The position numbers and the translations under genes are program-made. Of a stretch of 40,677 nucleotides of DNA, positions 15,823-23,862 are shown in pieces. The notes under the pieces were generated by a model, which saw only the letters and a program-made list of their open reading frames with translations, was not told the origin of the DNA and made no database searches. Position 1 is the first letter of the stretch; every line of letters begins with the position of its first letter. Source of the DNA: Lachnospiraceae bacterium (GTDB taxonomy: Bacteria; Bacillota; Clostridia; Lachnospirales; Lachnospiraceae); the NCBI GenBank assembly GCA_016290595.1, contig JAEEUR010000011.1, positions 1 to 40,677 on the forward strand, read 5' to 3'.

Positions 15823-18725
15823 AAGAATTTGCCGTACCCGCCGCATACCGCCTGGTACTGCGTTCCGAACTGAAGGAGGTCGGCCTGACCGGCACCGTGC
15901 TGGAGCATGTCAAGTCCGGCGCGCGCGTGATCTGCCTGCCCTCGACAGATGACAACAAGACGTTTTTTATTGCGTTCCGGACGCCGCCGATCGACGATTC
16001 CGGCCTGCCGCATATCCTGGAGCACAGCGTGCTCTGCGGCTCCGACAAGTACCCGATCAAGGACCCCTTTATGGAGCTGAGCAAGAGCTCCCTGAACACC
16101 TTCCTGAACGCGATGACCTACCCGGACAAGACCATCTATCCGGTGTCCAGCTGCAACGACAGGGACTTCAAAAACCTGATGGACGTCTATATGGACGCCG
16201 TCCTGCATCCCCAGATCCACCGGGAGAAAAACATCTTCCTGCAGGAAGGCTGGCGCTACGAGCTGGAGGATAAGGACGCCGAGCTGAAGCTGAACGGCGT
16301 GGTCTACAGCGAAATGAAGGGCGCGTTCTCGGATCCGGAGGAGATCTTAAGCCGCTTTGCCCTGAACAGCCTCTATCCGGATACCGCCTACCGCTTCGAA
16401 TCCGGCGGCGATCCGGCCTTTATCCCCACGCTGTCCTACGAATCCTTCTGCGCCTTCCACAGAAAGCTCTATCATCCGGCCAACAGCTACATCTTCCTGT
16501 ACGGCGACATGGATATGGAGGAGCGCCTGGCTTATCTGGACGAAGCGTATCTGTCCGCCTACGACCGCATCGAGGTGGATTCGGAGCTCGGCCGGCAGGC
16601 GCCTTTTGAGAAGCGTCTGGATCTGGACGTGACCTACCCCTTAAGCGAAGAGGAAGACGAGGCGGGCAAAAGCTATTATTCCCTGCAGTGGTCCGTGGGC
16701 GACATTCTGGATTCCCGCCTGGCCACGGCGATGAATATCCTGGAGACCGTGCTGATCACGGCGCCCGGCGCGCCGTTAAAGCAGGCGTTGATGGATGCCG
16801 GCCTCGCCAGGGACGCGGGCGGCGGTTATGCGGGCTATACGCTGCAGCCGCAGTTCAACGTAACGGCCAAGGAAGGCGCCGCAGGCGAAAAGGAACGCTT
16901 CATGCAGGTCGTGACGGAAACGCTGGAAGGTCTGGCGAAGAACGGACTCAATAAAAAGTCGCTGGCGGCGGCCATCAGCAACCGGGAATTCCAGGCCCGC
17001 GAGGCGGACTTCGGCGGCCTGTCAAAGGGACTGGTGTACGGCCTGCAGATCATGCAGAGCTGGCTCTACGACGGGAAGGATCCCTTCCTGTATCTGCGCT
17101 ACGAAGACGATTTCAACTACCTGCGCGCGCACATCGAGGACGGATATTTCGAGTCTCTGATCCGGGAATACCTGCTGGAGAACCCGCACTGCTCGCTGGT
17201 GGAGATGGATCCCGAAAAGGGCAAGGACAAGAAGGACGCGGAGGCGCTGCAGCAGAAGCTGGCGGCGTACAAGGCGTCGTTAAGTCCGGAGGAAGTCGAA
17301 GCGATCATCGGGCAGAACAAGGCGCTGAAGGCCTATCAGGAAGAAGAGGATACGCCTGAAGCCAGGCGCTGCGTGCCGAAGCTGCAGAAATCCGATATCA
17401 AAACGGAAGCGCGTGCGGCCGTCAATCACGAAGAGGTGTTCGGCGGCGGCAAGCTCGTCAGCCGCTTCGACAAGACTGCCGGGATCGCCTATACGGACCT
17501 GTATTTCAGCCTGGCGGGCGTTCCGCAGGAGCATCTGCCTTACCTGGGCCTCTTAAAGGCCTGCTTCAGCCTGGTCTCCACGGAAAAGCAGGATTACCGC
17601 GAGCTTTTCGACAGCATGCAGGAAACGAGCGGCGGCATCAGCTTCGGGCTGGAATCCGCGGCTACGCTGGCCGGAGAATGGAAGCCGTACGGCGTCGTCA
17701 GCTTCAAGACGCTCTATACCAAGTGGGAGGAGACGCTGGCCCTGATCCGCGAGATCTGCCTGGAGTCCTCTTTCCGCGACGAAAAGCGTCTGCAGGAGAT
17801 CCTTTCCTCCGCCGTGATCGGGCAGCGCCAGATGATGATCATGGCCGGCCACAGGGCGGCCGTCCAGCGCGCGTCCTCCTACTATCTGCCGTCGGGCCGC
17901 TTTGCCGAACTGACGGACGGGCTGGATTTCTTCCGCTTCTGCACGGAAGCGTTGGCGGATTTTGAAAACAGAAAAGAAGAGCTGATGCAGGGCCTTGCCG
18001 ACGTCAGCCGGGAAGTCTTTGTGCGGAACGGCCTGATGATCAGCCTGACCTGCGAAGAAAGCGCCGGCGAACAGCTGAAGAAGGCGCTTTCGGCCTTTGC
18101 CGTCTCCCTGCCGGAAGATGACGCCGTCCGCTTTGCGGTGCCGCAGCCGGAAAAGAAGAACGAAGGCATCATGACGACCGGCGCCGTCGGCTTTGTCGCT
18201 TCCTGCGGCTCGTTCAAGGCGGCCGGCCCCTATACCGGCGCGCTGAAGGTCCTGAATACGGTGCTTTCCACGGATTATCTGTGGCAGCAGCTGCGCGTGC
18301 TGGGCGGCGCGTACGGCGCCATGAGCAGCTTCACCATGCAGGGGCCGTCCTACTTTGCCTCCTACCGGGATCCGAACATCCGCAGCACGAAGGAAGCCTA
18401 CGAGAACATTCCGGCCTATCTGGAAGCGCTGGACCTGCCGCAGGAGATCCTGGACAGCTTCATTATTTCCACCATCGGCTCGCTGGACTTCCCGTTTACG
18501 CCTTCCGTTCAGGGCAAGCGCGATTTCGGGGCCTGGCTGTGCGGCATCACGCCCGAGATGCAGCAGAAGGAGCGCGACGAAGTCCTGGGCTGCAGCAGCG
18601 CCGATCTGAAAAAGCTGGCGGCCTACGTGCGGGAGATCCTGAAGGACAACAATTTCTGCACCTTCGGAAGCGCCGTGGCCATCGAAAAGGACAAGGACCT
18701 GTTTGACAGGACGGAAAATCTGTAG
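15819..18725 (+). CDS. M16 family zinc metalloprotease (presequence protease/insulinase type)
   Basis: A 968-residue peptidase with the inverted zinc motif HILEH (His65, Glu68, His69) and the downstream ligand region YSEMKGA that supplies the third glutamate. The size and two-half architecture fit the M16C branch (PreP/Cym1), which degrades peptides in a closed chamber. There is no signal peptide, so it is probably cytoplasmic. The ATG overlaps the preceding stop by four bases and follows GGGAGG. Its linkage to a tRNA modification gene and era is probably operonic rather than functional. Confidence 0.9.
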   Translation: MKEFAVPAAYRLVLRSELKEVGLTGTVLEHVKSGARVICLPSTDDNKTFFIAFRTPPIDDSGLPHILEHSVLCGSDKYPIKDPFMELSKSSLNTFLNAMTYPDKTIYPVSSCNDRDFKNLMDVYMDAVLHPQIHREKNIFLQEGWRYELEDKDAELKLNGVVYSEMKGAFSDPEEILSRFALNSLYPDTAYRFESGGDPAFIPTLSYESFCAFHRKLYHPANSYIFLYGDMDMEERLAYLDEAYLSAYDRIEVDSELGRQAPFEKRLDLDVTYPLSEEEDEAGKSYYSLQWSVGDILDSRLATAMNILETVLITAPGAPLKQALMDAGLARDAGGGYAGYTLQPQFNVTAKEGAAGEKERFMQVVTETLEGLAKNGLNKKSLAAAISNREFQAREADFGGLSKGLVYGLQIMQSWLYDGKDPFLYLRYEDDFNYLRAHIEDGYFESLIREYLLENPHCSLVEMDPEKGKDKKDAEALQQKLAAYKASLSPEEVEAIIGQNKALKAYQEEEDTPEARRCVPKLQKSDIKTEARAAVNHEEVFGGGKLVSRFDKTAGIAYTDLYFSLAGVPQEHLPYLGLLKACFSLVSTEKQDYRELFDSMQETSGGISFGLESAATLAGEWKPYGVVSFKTLYTKWEETLALIREICLESSFRDEKRLQEILSSAVIGQRQMMIMAGHRAAVQRASSYYLPSGRFAELTDGLDFFRFCTEALADFENRKEELMQGLADVSREVFVRNGLMISLTCEESAGEQLKKALSAFAVSLPEDDAVRFAVPQPEKKNEGIMTTGAVGFVASCGSFKAAGPYTGALKVLNTVLSTDYLWQQLRVLGGAYGAMSSFTMQGPSYFASYRDPNIRSTKEAYENIPAYLEALDLPQEILDSFIISTIGSLDFPFTPSVQGKRDFGAWLCGITPEMQQKERDEVLGCSSADLKKLAAYVREILKDNNFCTFGSAVAIEKDKDLFDRTENL

Positions 18726-18746
18726 TTTCGGAGAGAAAGACGACGC

Positions 18747-19634
18747 ATGAAATCCGGTTTTGTTACCCTGATCGGACGCCCCAATGTGGGAAAATCGACC
18801 CTGATGAACCGTCTGATCGGCGCGCGGATCGCCATCACCAGCAATAAGGCCCAGACGACGCGCCACCGCATCGAGACGGTCTATACCGATGAGCGCGGGC
18901 AGATCATTTTCCTGGACACGCCCGGGATCCATAAGGCCAAAAGCCGCCTCGGCGACTATATGGTCGGAACGGCGAAGGACGCGATCGGGGAGGTGGATAT
19001 CGTCCTCTGGCTGATCGAGCCCTCGGATCCCTTCGGGGAGGGAGAGGAGCTGGTCAGGAGCTTTCTGAAGAGCGCGAAGAAGCCGGTCGTCCTGCTGATC
19101 AACAAGATGGATCTGGCGGACGAAAAGACGCTGGCCGGCTGCCGCAGCCGCTTTGAAAAAGAATATGACTTCGCGGCCGTGCAGGCCGTCTCCGCCCTGA
19201 CCGGCGCGGGCACGGAGGCTCTGATGCAGCGCCTTTTCGACCTTCTGCCGGAAGGCCCGCTGCTCTACGACGAGGACACGCTCACGGACCAGACGATGCG
19301 GACGCTGGCGGCGGAGTTCATCCGCGAAAAGGCGCTGAAAAACCTCTCCGACGAGGTGCCGCACGGGATCGCGGTGGAGGTGGAGGCTTACCATGAAAAG
19401 CCGGACGGCTCCGCCGATATCGAGGCGGCCATCATCTGCGAGAAGGAATCGCACAAGGGAATCGTGATCGGAAAGGGCGGCCTGACCATCAAAAAGATCG
19501 GGACGGAAGCCCGGCAGGAGATCGAAAAGCTGACGGAAGCGAAGGTCAATCTGAAGCTGTTCGTCAAGGTGAGGAAGGACTGGCGCAACGATCCGGCCTT
19601 CCTGAAGAGCATAGGATACGGCAAACGCACATGA
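18747..19634 (+). CDS. era: GTPase Era
   Basis: A 295-residue GTPase needed for 30S ribosome assembly. G1 is GRPNVGKS (10-17), G3 is DTPGIHK, G4 is NKMD, and a C-terminal KH domain carries the RNA-binding GKGGLTIKKIG loop. The length is normal (about 300). GGAGAGAAAG lies upstream of the ATG. The stop overlaps recO by four bases, the usual Firmicute era-recO arrangement. Commonly adjacent cdd or dgkA/ybeY genes are not seen here. Confidence 0.97.
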   Translation: MKSGFVTLIGRPNVGKSTLMNRLIGARIAITSNKAQTTRHRIETVYTDERGQIIFLDTPGIHKAKSRLGDYMVGTAKDAIGEVDIVLWLIEPSDPFGEGEELVRSFLKSAKKPVVLLINKMDLADEKTLAGCRSRFEKEYDFAAVQAVSALTGAGTEALMQRLFDLLPEGPLLYDEDTLTDQTMRTLAAEFIREKALKNLSDEVPHGIAVEVEAYHEKPDGSADIEAAIICEKESHKGIVIGKGGLTIKKIGTEARQEIEKLTEAKVNLKLFVKVRKDWRNDPAFLKSIGYGKRT

Positions 19635-20296
19635 ACGACTGGATCAGCGTCAACGGGATAGTGGTTTCATCCATGCCGATGGGAGAGTACGACCGCCGGC
19701 TCCTGCTGCTGACGGCGGAGCTCGGAAAGATCAGCGCTTTCGTCAGGGGCGGACGGCGCAGCGGGAATTCCCTGCAGAGCGCCAGCCGGCTCTTTGCCTT
19801 CGGACGCTTCGAACTGTACGCGGGACGGAACTCCTATACCGTGAAAGCCGCGGAGATCCAGGAGTATTTCGAGTTTCTGGGACAGGATCCCGAAGCGCTG
19901 TGCTACGCCTCCTATTTCGGGGAACTGGCGTCGTATTACGCGCAGGAAGGCGCGGAGGATCCGGCCCTGATCCGGCTGCTGTATTTTGCCGTCCGCAGCC
20001 TGAAGAACGGGCAGCTGGACCGCGCTACGGTCCGCTATGCCTTTGAACTGAAGCTGATGCAGACGGAGGGCGAGGCTTTTTCCGAGCCGCCGGGGGATCC
20101 GGGGGAATCAGCTTTGAAGGCCTGGCAGTACGTCCTGGAAAGCGGGCCGGAAAAGTGCTTCCTGTTCCGCCTGAAGCCGGACGGCTTCCGGGCGTTTCAG
20201 CAGGCCGTCGCCGCCCTGCGCGGGCAGATGATCGACAGGAGCTTTAAATCGCTCGACGTGCTGGAAGATTTTCTTTCGATGCTGCCGCAGCAGTAG
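19631..20296 (+). CDS. recO: DNA repair protein RecO (short, no zinc finger)
   Basis: A 221-residue protein with an N-terminal OB fold (about 1-80, with the family start NGIVVSSMPMGEYDRRL and LLTAELGKISAFVRGGRR) and a helical C-terminal part. RecO loads RecA through RecFOR and anneals single strands. Firmicute RecO proteins usually carry a four-cysteine zinc finger near the middle; here that segment is shortened (LMQTEGEAFSEPP) and holds no cysteine pair. Only two cysteines occur in the whole protein. It is otherwise intact. The ATG overlaps era, and the gene ends before a bidirectional terminator. Confidence 0.88.
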   Translation: MNDWISVNGIVVSSMPMGEYDRRLLLLTAELGKISAFVRGGRRSGNSLQSASRLFAFGRFELYAGRNSYTVKAAEIQEYFEFLGQDPEALCYASYFGELASYYAQEGAEDPALIRLLYFAVRSLKNGQLDRATVRYAFELKLMQTEGEAFSEPPGDPGESALKAWQYVLESGPEKCFLFRLKPDGFRAFQQAVAALRGQMIDRSFKSLDVLEDFLSMLPQQ

Positions 20297-20310
20297 AGAA
20301 CACAAAAAGC

Positions 20311-20338
20311 AAGGACGGATCCGATCGGGTCCGTCCTT
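20311..20338. terminator. Bidirectional terminator between recO and rpsT
   Basis: AAGGACGGATCC (20311-20322) pairs with GGGTCCGTCCTT (20327-20338), with one T-G wobble, around a GATC loop. TTTT follows on the plus strand and a T-run (from AAAAAGC) on the minus strand. It can stop both the era-recO transcript and the convergent rpsT transcript. Confidence 0.85.
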
Positions 20339-20378
20339 TTGAATGTCACTGATGTATTGGGAACAGAGGGTGTTGCTC

Positions 20379-20642
20379 CTAGGCCATCTTGTTTACCATA
20401 AGGGTCAAACGAGAAATTTTGCGGGAAGTGGTGTTCTTGTGATAGACGCCCTTGCTGGTGGCCTTGTCAAGTTCGACGACGGCAGCCTTTAACGCAGCCG
20501 CAGCTTCTTCCTTGTTGCCGCCTTCGACCGCAGCGTAGACCTTCTTCACGAACGTCTTCACGCGGGAACGGATCGCCTTGTTGCGCTCGGCATTGCGGGC
20601 TGCAACCAGAACTCTCTTCTTCGCAGATTTAATGTTAGCCAA
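20379..20642 (-). CDS. rpsT: Small ribosomal subunit protein bS20
   Basis: An 87-residue basic protein with the family start (M)ANIKSAKKR and the conserved C-terminal KNTTSRKISRLT. bS20 binds 16S rRNA early in 30S assembly. The start codon is TTG at 20642-20640, supported by GGAGG seven bases upstream and alignment with the universal N-terminus. The in-frame upstream extension to ATG 20717 is leader, not protein. E. coli rpsT also starts with UUG, which matters for its autogenous control; a similar control is possible here. It is monocistronic, with its own promoter about 95-120 bases upstream. Confidence 0.96.
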   Translation of the reverse strand: MANIKSAKKRVLVAARNAERNKAIRSRVKTFVKKVYAAVEGGNKEEAAAALKAAVVELDKATSKGVYHKNTTSRKISRLTLMVNKMA

Positions 20643-20735
20643 TGTTCTACCTCCACATCGTATTGCCCTGCCGCGTGGGTCAGTCGCTTTGGGGCTTTCG
20701 GGACTGCCGTCAGACACGAAACGACAATCGCAGAT

Positions 20736-20764
20736 ATATTAGCCGTCCGGAACGGATCTGTCAA
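20736..20764 (-). promoter_or_regulatory. rpsT promoter
   Basis: On the minus strand a consensus TTGACA -35 (20764-20759) and TAATAT -10 (20741-20736) are separated by 17 bases. The predicted start near 20729 gives a leader of about 87 bases before the TTG start. The leader could hold an autogenous S20 site, though I see no clear fold by eye. Confidence 0.85.
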
Positions 20765-20796
20765 GTCCTTTTCGCGATATTTTCCGGAAAATTTCG

Positions 20797-21825
20797 TTAT
20801 TTTGCTTTTTTCCGCCGGAGGCGGATGTACGCCGTCATGATCCGGAAGCAGCCGGCCGCAAACAGCGTGAAGATGGCGCTCTGCTTCGGGGAAAGCGAGC
20901 GGGAGCGGCTGATGCTTTTCAGCTCCGGATGCGTTCGCACGAAGTCCTTCGCATAGCGCCGGACCGCTTTCTGATCGTAGCCGTCCTCCGTCATGAAGTA
21001 GAGGATGCCGTCCAGCACGCCGCGGTAGGAGGAAGCTTTTAAGAGCAGCAGATGCTCCTCGTCCCACAGACCCCAGCGTTCCATGAAGGGCCGGAAGAAA
21101 TCGAACTTGCCGGCATTGAAGCGCTGGTCCAGCCGGGCCGTGTCAAATTCATGCATCACGCTGTCCCGGCGGATGCGGTAGCGGGTGAAGCGCCGCGCCG
21201 TATAATACACCTTCCGCGCCCGGGTCAGGGGATACAGGCCGTGCAGGGCATCCTCGCCGTAGGGATTGGCCAGGACCGGGCCGTAGTCGGAAGGATCCTC
21301 CTGGAACAGCTCCCGGCGGACGGCCTTGTCCCAGAGCGCATCCAGCTGGTTGCCGCGGATATACAGCTCGTACAAAGGCTTTTTGGCGTCTTCCCCTTCA
21401 AAGACCGTTCCGTCCGCAAAAAGCGGGGGCCGGTTATCGTCCGGGCGGCCGTCGTCGTAGAAGGCGGTAAACTCATACAGAATGATATCCGGATCACCGG
21501 CCGAAAGCCGCAGTTCATGCAGGGCGGAGAGCGTGCCCGGCTCCATCAGATCGTCCGAATCGAGCCAGAGGATAAAGTCCCCGCGGGCTGCCGCGATCGC
21601 TTCGCGCCGCGTCGGGATCGTTCCGCGGTGGGGGCAGTGCAGGACCCGGACGTGCTCCGGATCGCGCTCGGCCAGCGCATCGCAGATGGCGCCGCTGTCG
21701 TCCGGAGACCCGTCCTCTGTAAGGATGAGTTCGTAATCCGAAAAATCCTGCGAGAGCACCGATCCGGCGGATGCGGCCAGATAATCCCGGGCCTTATATA
21801 CAGGCATCAGTATGCTGAATTCCAT
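20797..21825 (-). CDS. GT2 family glycosyltransferase
   Basis: A 342-residue glycosyltransferase with a GT-A domain in the N-terminal 220 residues. The nucleotide-binding start is SILMPVYKARDYL, with TEDGSPDDSG, and the metal-binding DxD is in LWLDSDD. The C-terminus has a short hydrophobic segment and a basic tail (RLRRKKAK), suggesting membrane association. Its product is probably part of a surface polysaccharide or teichoic-acid-like polymer; the sugar cannot be deduced. It is transcribed divergently from three further GT2 genes. It starts at the ATG 21825 with GAGGTGG upstream. An S20-convergent terminator does not separate it from rpsT: both run leftward. Confidence 0.85.
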   Translation of the reverse strand: MEFSILMPVYKARDYLAASAGSVLSQDFSDYELILTEDGSPDDSGAICDALAERDPEHVRVLHCPHRGTIPTRREAIAAARGDFILWLDSDDLMEPGTLSALHELRLSAGDPDIILYEFTAFYDDGRPDDNRPPLFADGTVFEGEDAKKPLYELYIRGNQLDALWDKAVRRELFQEDPSDYGPVLANPYGEDALHGLYPLTRARKVYYTARRFTRYRIRRDSVMHEFDTARLDQRFNAGKFDFFRPFMERWGLWDEEHLLLLKASSYRGVLDGILYFMTEDGYDQKAVRRYAKDFVRTHPELKSISRSRSLSPKQSAIFTLFAAGCFRIMTAYIRLRRKKAK

Positions 21826-21854
21826 AAGCCACCTCGTCTTTTACACCTGCCTGT

Positions 21855-21883
21855 ATTGTACTAAACCTTGTCAAGTATTGCAA
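21855..21883 (-). promoter_or_regulatory. Promoter of the leftward GT2 gene
   Basis: TTGCAA (21883-21878) and TACAAT (21860-21855) on the minus strand have a 17-base spacer. It overlaps the rightward promoter, so the two directions probably compete for polymerase. Confidence 0.6.
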
Positions 21884-21896
21884 GATATGGTAAAAT
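21868..21896 (+). promoter_or_regulatory. Promoter of the rightward GT2 cluster
   Basis: TTGTCA (21868-21873) and TAAAAT (21891-21896) are 17 bases apart. It overlaps the leftward GT2 promoter and should drive the three tandem GT2 genes and the rhomboid-like gene, up to the terminator at 25711. Confidence 0.65.
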
Positions 21897-21930
21897 ATCC
21901 GCACAGTCGGAAGGAAGGAGAAAGCGGCAG

Positions 21931-22884
21931 GTGAAGATCAGCATCATCGTACCGGTATACAAAACGGAAGCCTATCTGGAAGCCTGCGTGCAGAGTATTC
22001 TCGCCCAGCGCTTTCCGGACTGGGAACTGATCCTGGTCGACGACGGTTCGCCCGATAACTGCGGCGTCCTCTGCGATGCGCTGGCCGCGAAGGATCCCCG
22101 CATCCGCGTGATCCATCAGGAAAACGGAGGCGTGAGCCGGGCCCGGAACGCCGGGATCGAAGCGGCGCGGGGCGAGTGGCTGGCCTTCGTGGACAGTGAC
22201 GACAGGATAGAGGACTCCTATCTGTCCTTCCTGTTCGGGCTGGCGGAGAAATACCAGAGCCCGATGGCGGCCTGCGGCTACCGCGAACTGACGGATCCGC
22301 CCAGGACCCCCTGCCGGCCGGCTCCGAAAGAGGAGCTGACGGCGGAGGAATTCATGCGCTTTGCGCTGCAGGAGAGCAACGGCCTGTGCCTTTCGGTCTG
22401 GGGCTGCCTGATCCCGGCTTCGTTCGGCCTTCGCTTCCGCGAGGATCTGTCCTACAGCGAGGATTCGCTCTTCTTTACGGAGGCGCTGGAAAAGGCGGGA
22501 CGCATCGCCTATGCGCCGGAACCTCTGTATTTATACAATATCGGGCGGGAGGGCAACACCGTGACCCGCCAGTCCCTGAAAAAACACCGGGACGGCCTTG
22601 CAGCCCGCCGGGAGATGGCGGCGCTGTTTGCGGGCCGCGACAAGGCCCTGGATGCCGCCTTCTTAAGGATCCGCACGGATCTGAGCCTGCAGGCGGTCCG
22701 CCAGGCGGCGCGCGAGGGAAACGAGGCCGAAAAGAAGAGCCTGCTGAAGGAGGCCCGCGGTCTCTGCCGGAAAGCAGTGAAGGAATCGCTTATCGGCAGA
22801 AAGGACCGCCTGCGGCTCTTTCTGCTGAGCCTGGCCCCGGTCCGGGGCGCGGCGCTCTGGGAAAGGATCGGTGCGCGGAAATGA
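21931..22884 (+). CDS. GT2 family glycosyltransferase (tandem copy 1)
   Basis: A 317-residue GT-A enzyme with ISIIVPVYKTEAYLEAC at the N-terminus, VDDGSPDN, the segment VIHQENGGVSRARN and the metal-binding FVDSDD. The following region (LSYSEDSLFFTEAL and YNIGREGNT) is also found in the next gene, so the two are paralogues. The start is the GTG at 21931 with GAAGGAG upstream; the open frame extends earlier to TTG 21868, but that lies in the promoter. The acceptor and sugar are unknown. Envelope or capsule glycan assembly is the likely role. Confidence 0.83.
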   Translation: MKISIIVPVYKTEAYLEACVQSILAQRFPDWELILVDDGSPDNCGVLCDALAAKDPRIRVIHQENGGVSRARNAGIEAARGEWLAFVDSDDRIEDSYLSFLFGLAEKYQSPMAACGYRELTDPPRTPCRPAPKEELTAEEFMRFALQESNGLCLSVWGCLIPASFGLRFREDLSYSEDSLFFTEALEKAGRIAYAPEPLYLYNIGREGNTVTRQSLKKHRDGLAARREMAALFAGRDKALDAAFLRIRTDLSLQAVRQAAREGNEAEKKSLLKEARGLCRKAVKESLIGRKDRLRLFLLSLAPVRGAALWERIGARK

Positions 22885-23858
22885 AAGCGGCGGAGCCTGC
22901 GATCAGCATCATCATGCCGGTCTATCAGACCGGAGATTATCTGGAGGAAGCGGTCCGGAGCGTTCAGGCACAGAGCTTTTCCGATTGGGAGCTGTTGCTC
23001 ATCGACGACGGCTCGACGGACGGCGGCGGCGCGCTCTGCGATGCGCTGGCGGCCGAAGATCCGCGGATCCGCGCCTTCCATCAGGAAAACCGCGGCGTCA
23101 GCAGCGCCCGGAACAAAGGGCTGTCGGAAGCGGCGGGAGAGTATCTCTGCTTCGTGGACAGCGACGATACGCTGAGGCCGGATTTCCTGAGCTCATTGCT
23201 CGAGTGGCAGCGGTCGGTCCCGGACGGGGCGGCCTGCTGCGGCTTTGCCGAAAAGAGCGCGGATACGCTTAAGCCCGGTTCTTCTCCGGCGTCGGAGAAG
23301 CGGCTGACGGCGGATCAGTTCCTTTACGAGGCGCTGATGGGCCTGCTTTCCCTGCCTCTTTGTTGCGCCAACTGGATCCTGCCGAAACGGCTGGTCCGGG
23401 AGCAGCGCTTTGACGAAACGCTCCGCTACTCGGAAGACAGCCTTTTCCTCTGCGGCGTTCTTGCCCGCTGCGGGACGGTTTATTACGATGCCCTGCCGCT
23501 GTATGAGTACCGGATCGGCCGAGAGGGCAATACGGCCGGGCGGCATACGCTGGAAAAAAGCCTGGAGACGCTGCAGGCCTGGGAGGCCATCTACGGATTG
23601 TTCCGCGAAAAAGACGGCAAGGCGCCGCAGGTCCTGCTCAAGCGTCTGACGGAGCTCTGCTGCGAGGCGCAGCGGCTGGCGCTGAAGGGAAAAAAGCGGC
23701 AGCAGGCCGCGGCTAGCCGGAAAAAGGCGCTGGCCTACTGGAAGAAAATGAAGGAATGCGGAGAGATCCCGGAGCGGGATAAGCGCCGCCTTCGCTTTTA
23801 TATCGGATTTCCGCTTCTCAGCGAAAAAGTGATGATGAAGCTTTACGGACGGGTCTGA
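22881..23858 (+). CDS. GT2 family glycosyltransferase (tandem copy 2)
   Basis: A 325-residue GT-A glycosyltransferase with ISIIMPVYQTGDYLEEA, LIDDGSTDGG, HQENRGVSSARN and the DxD block FVDSDD. It shares LRYSEDSLF and RIGREGNT with the gene before it, showing duplication. The ATG at 22881 overlaps the preceding stop (ATGA), so the two are translationally coupled. The C-terminal 60 residues are Lys/Arg-rich, a possible membrane-surface contact. Specificity cannot be read from the sequence. Confidence 0.83.
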   Translation: MKAAEPAISIIMPVYQTGDYLEEAVRSVQAQSFSDWELLLIDDGSTDGGGALCDALAAEDPRIRAFHQENRGVSSARNKGLSEAAGEYLCFVDSDDTLRPDFLSSLLEWQRSVPDGAACCGFAEKSADTLKPGSSPASEKRLTADQFLYEALMGLLSLPLCCANWILPKRLVREQRFDETLRYSEDSLFLCGVLARCGTVYYDALPLYEYRIGREGNTAGRHTLEKSLETLQAWEAIYGLFREKDGKAPQVLLKRLTELCCEAQRLALKGKKRQQAAASRKKALAYWKKMKECGEIPERDKRRLRFYIGFPLLSEKVMMKLYGRV

Positions 23859-23862
23859 ACGG

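Noticed and set aside
17553-19454. Minus-strand open frame of 633 codons opposite the M16 protease and era
   Set aside because: Its sequence is the reverse frame of two clear genes, rich in Arg, Gln and His with no family motif; long antisense frames are expected in GC-rich coding DNA.
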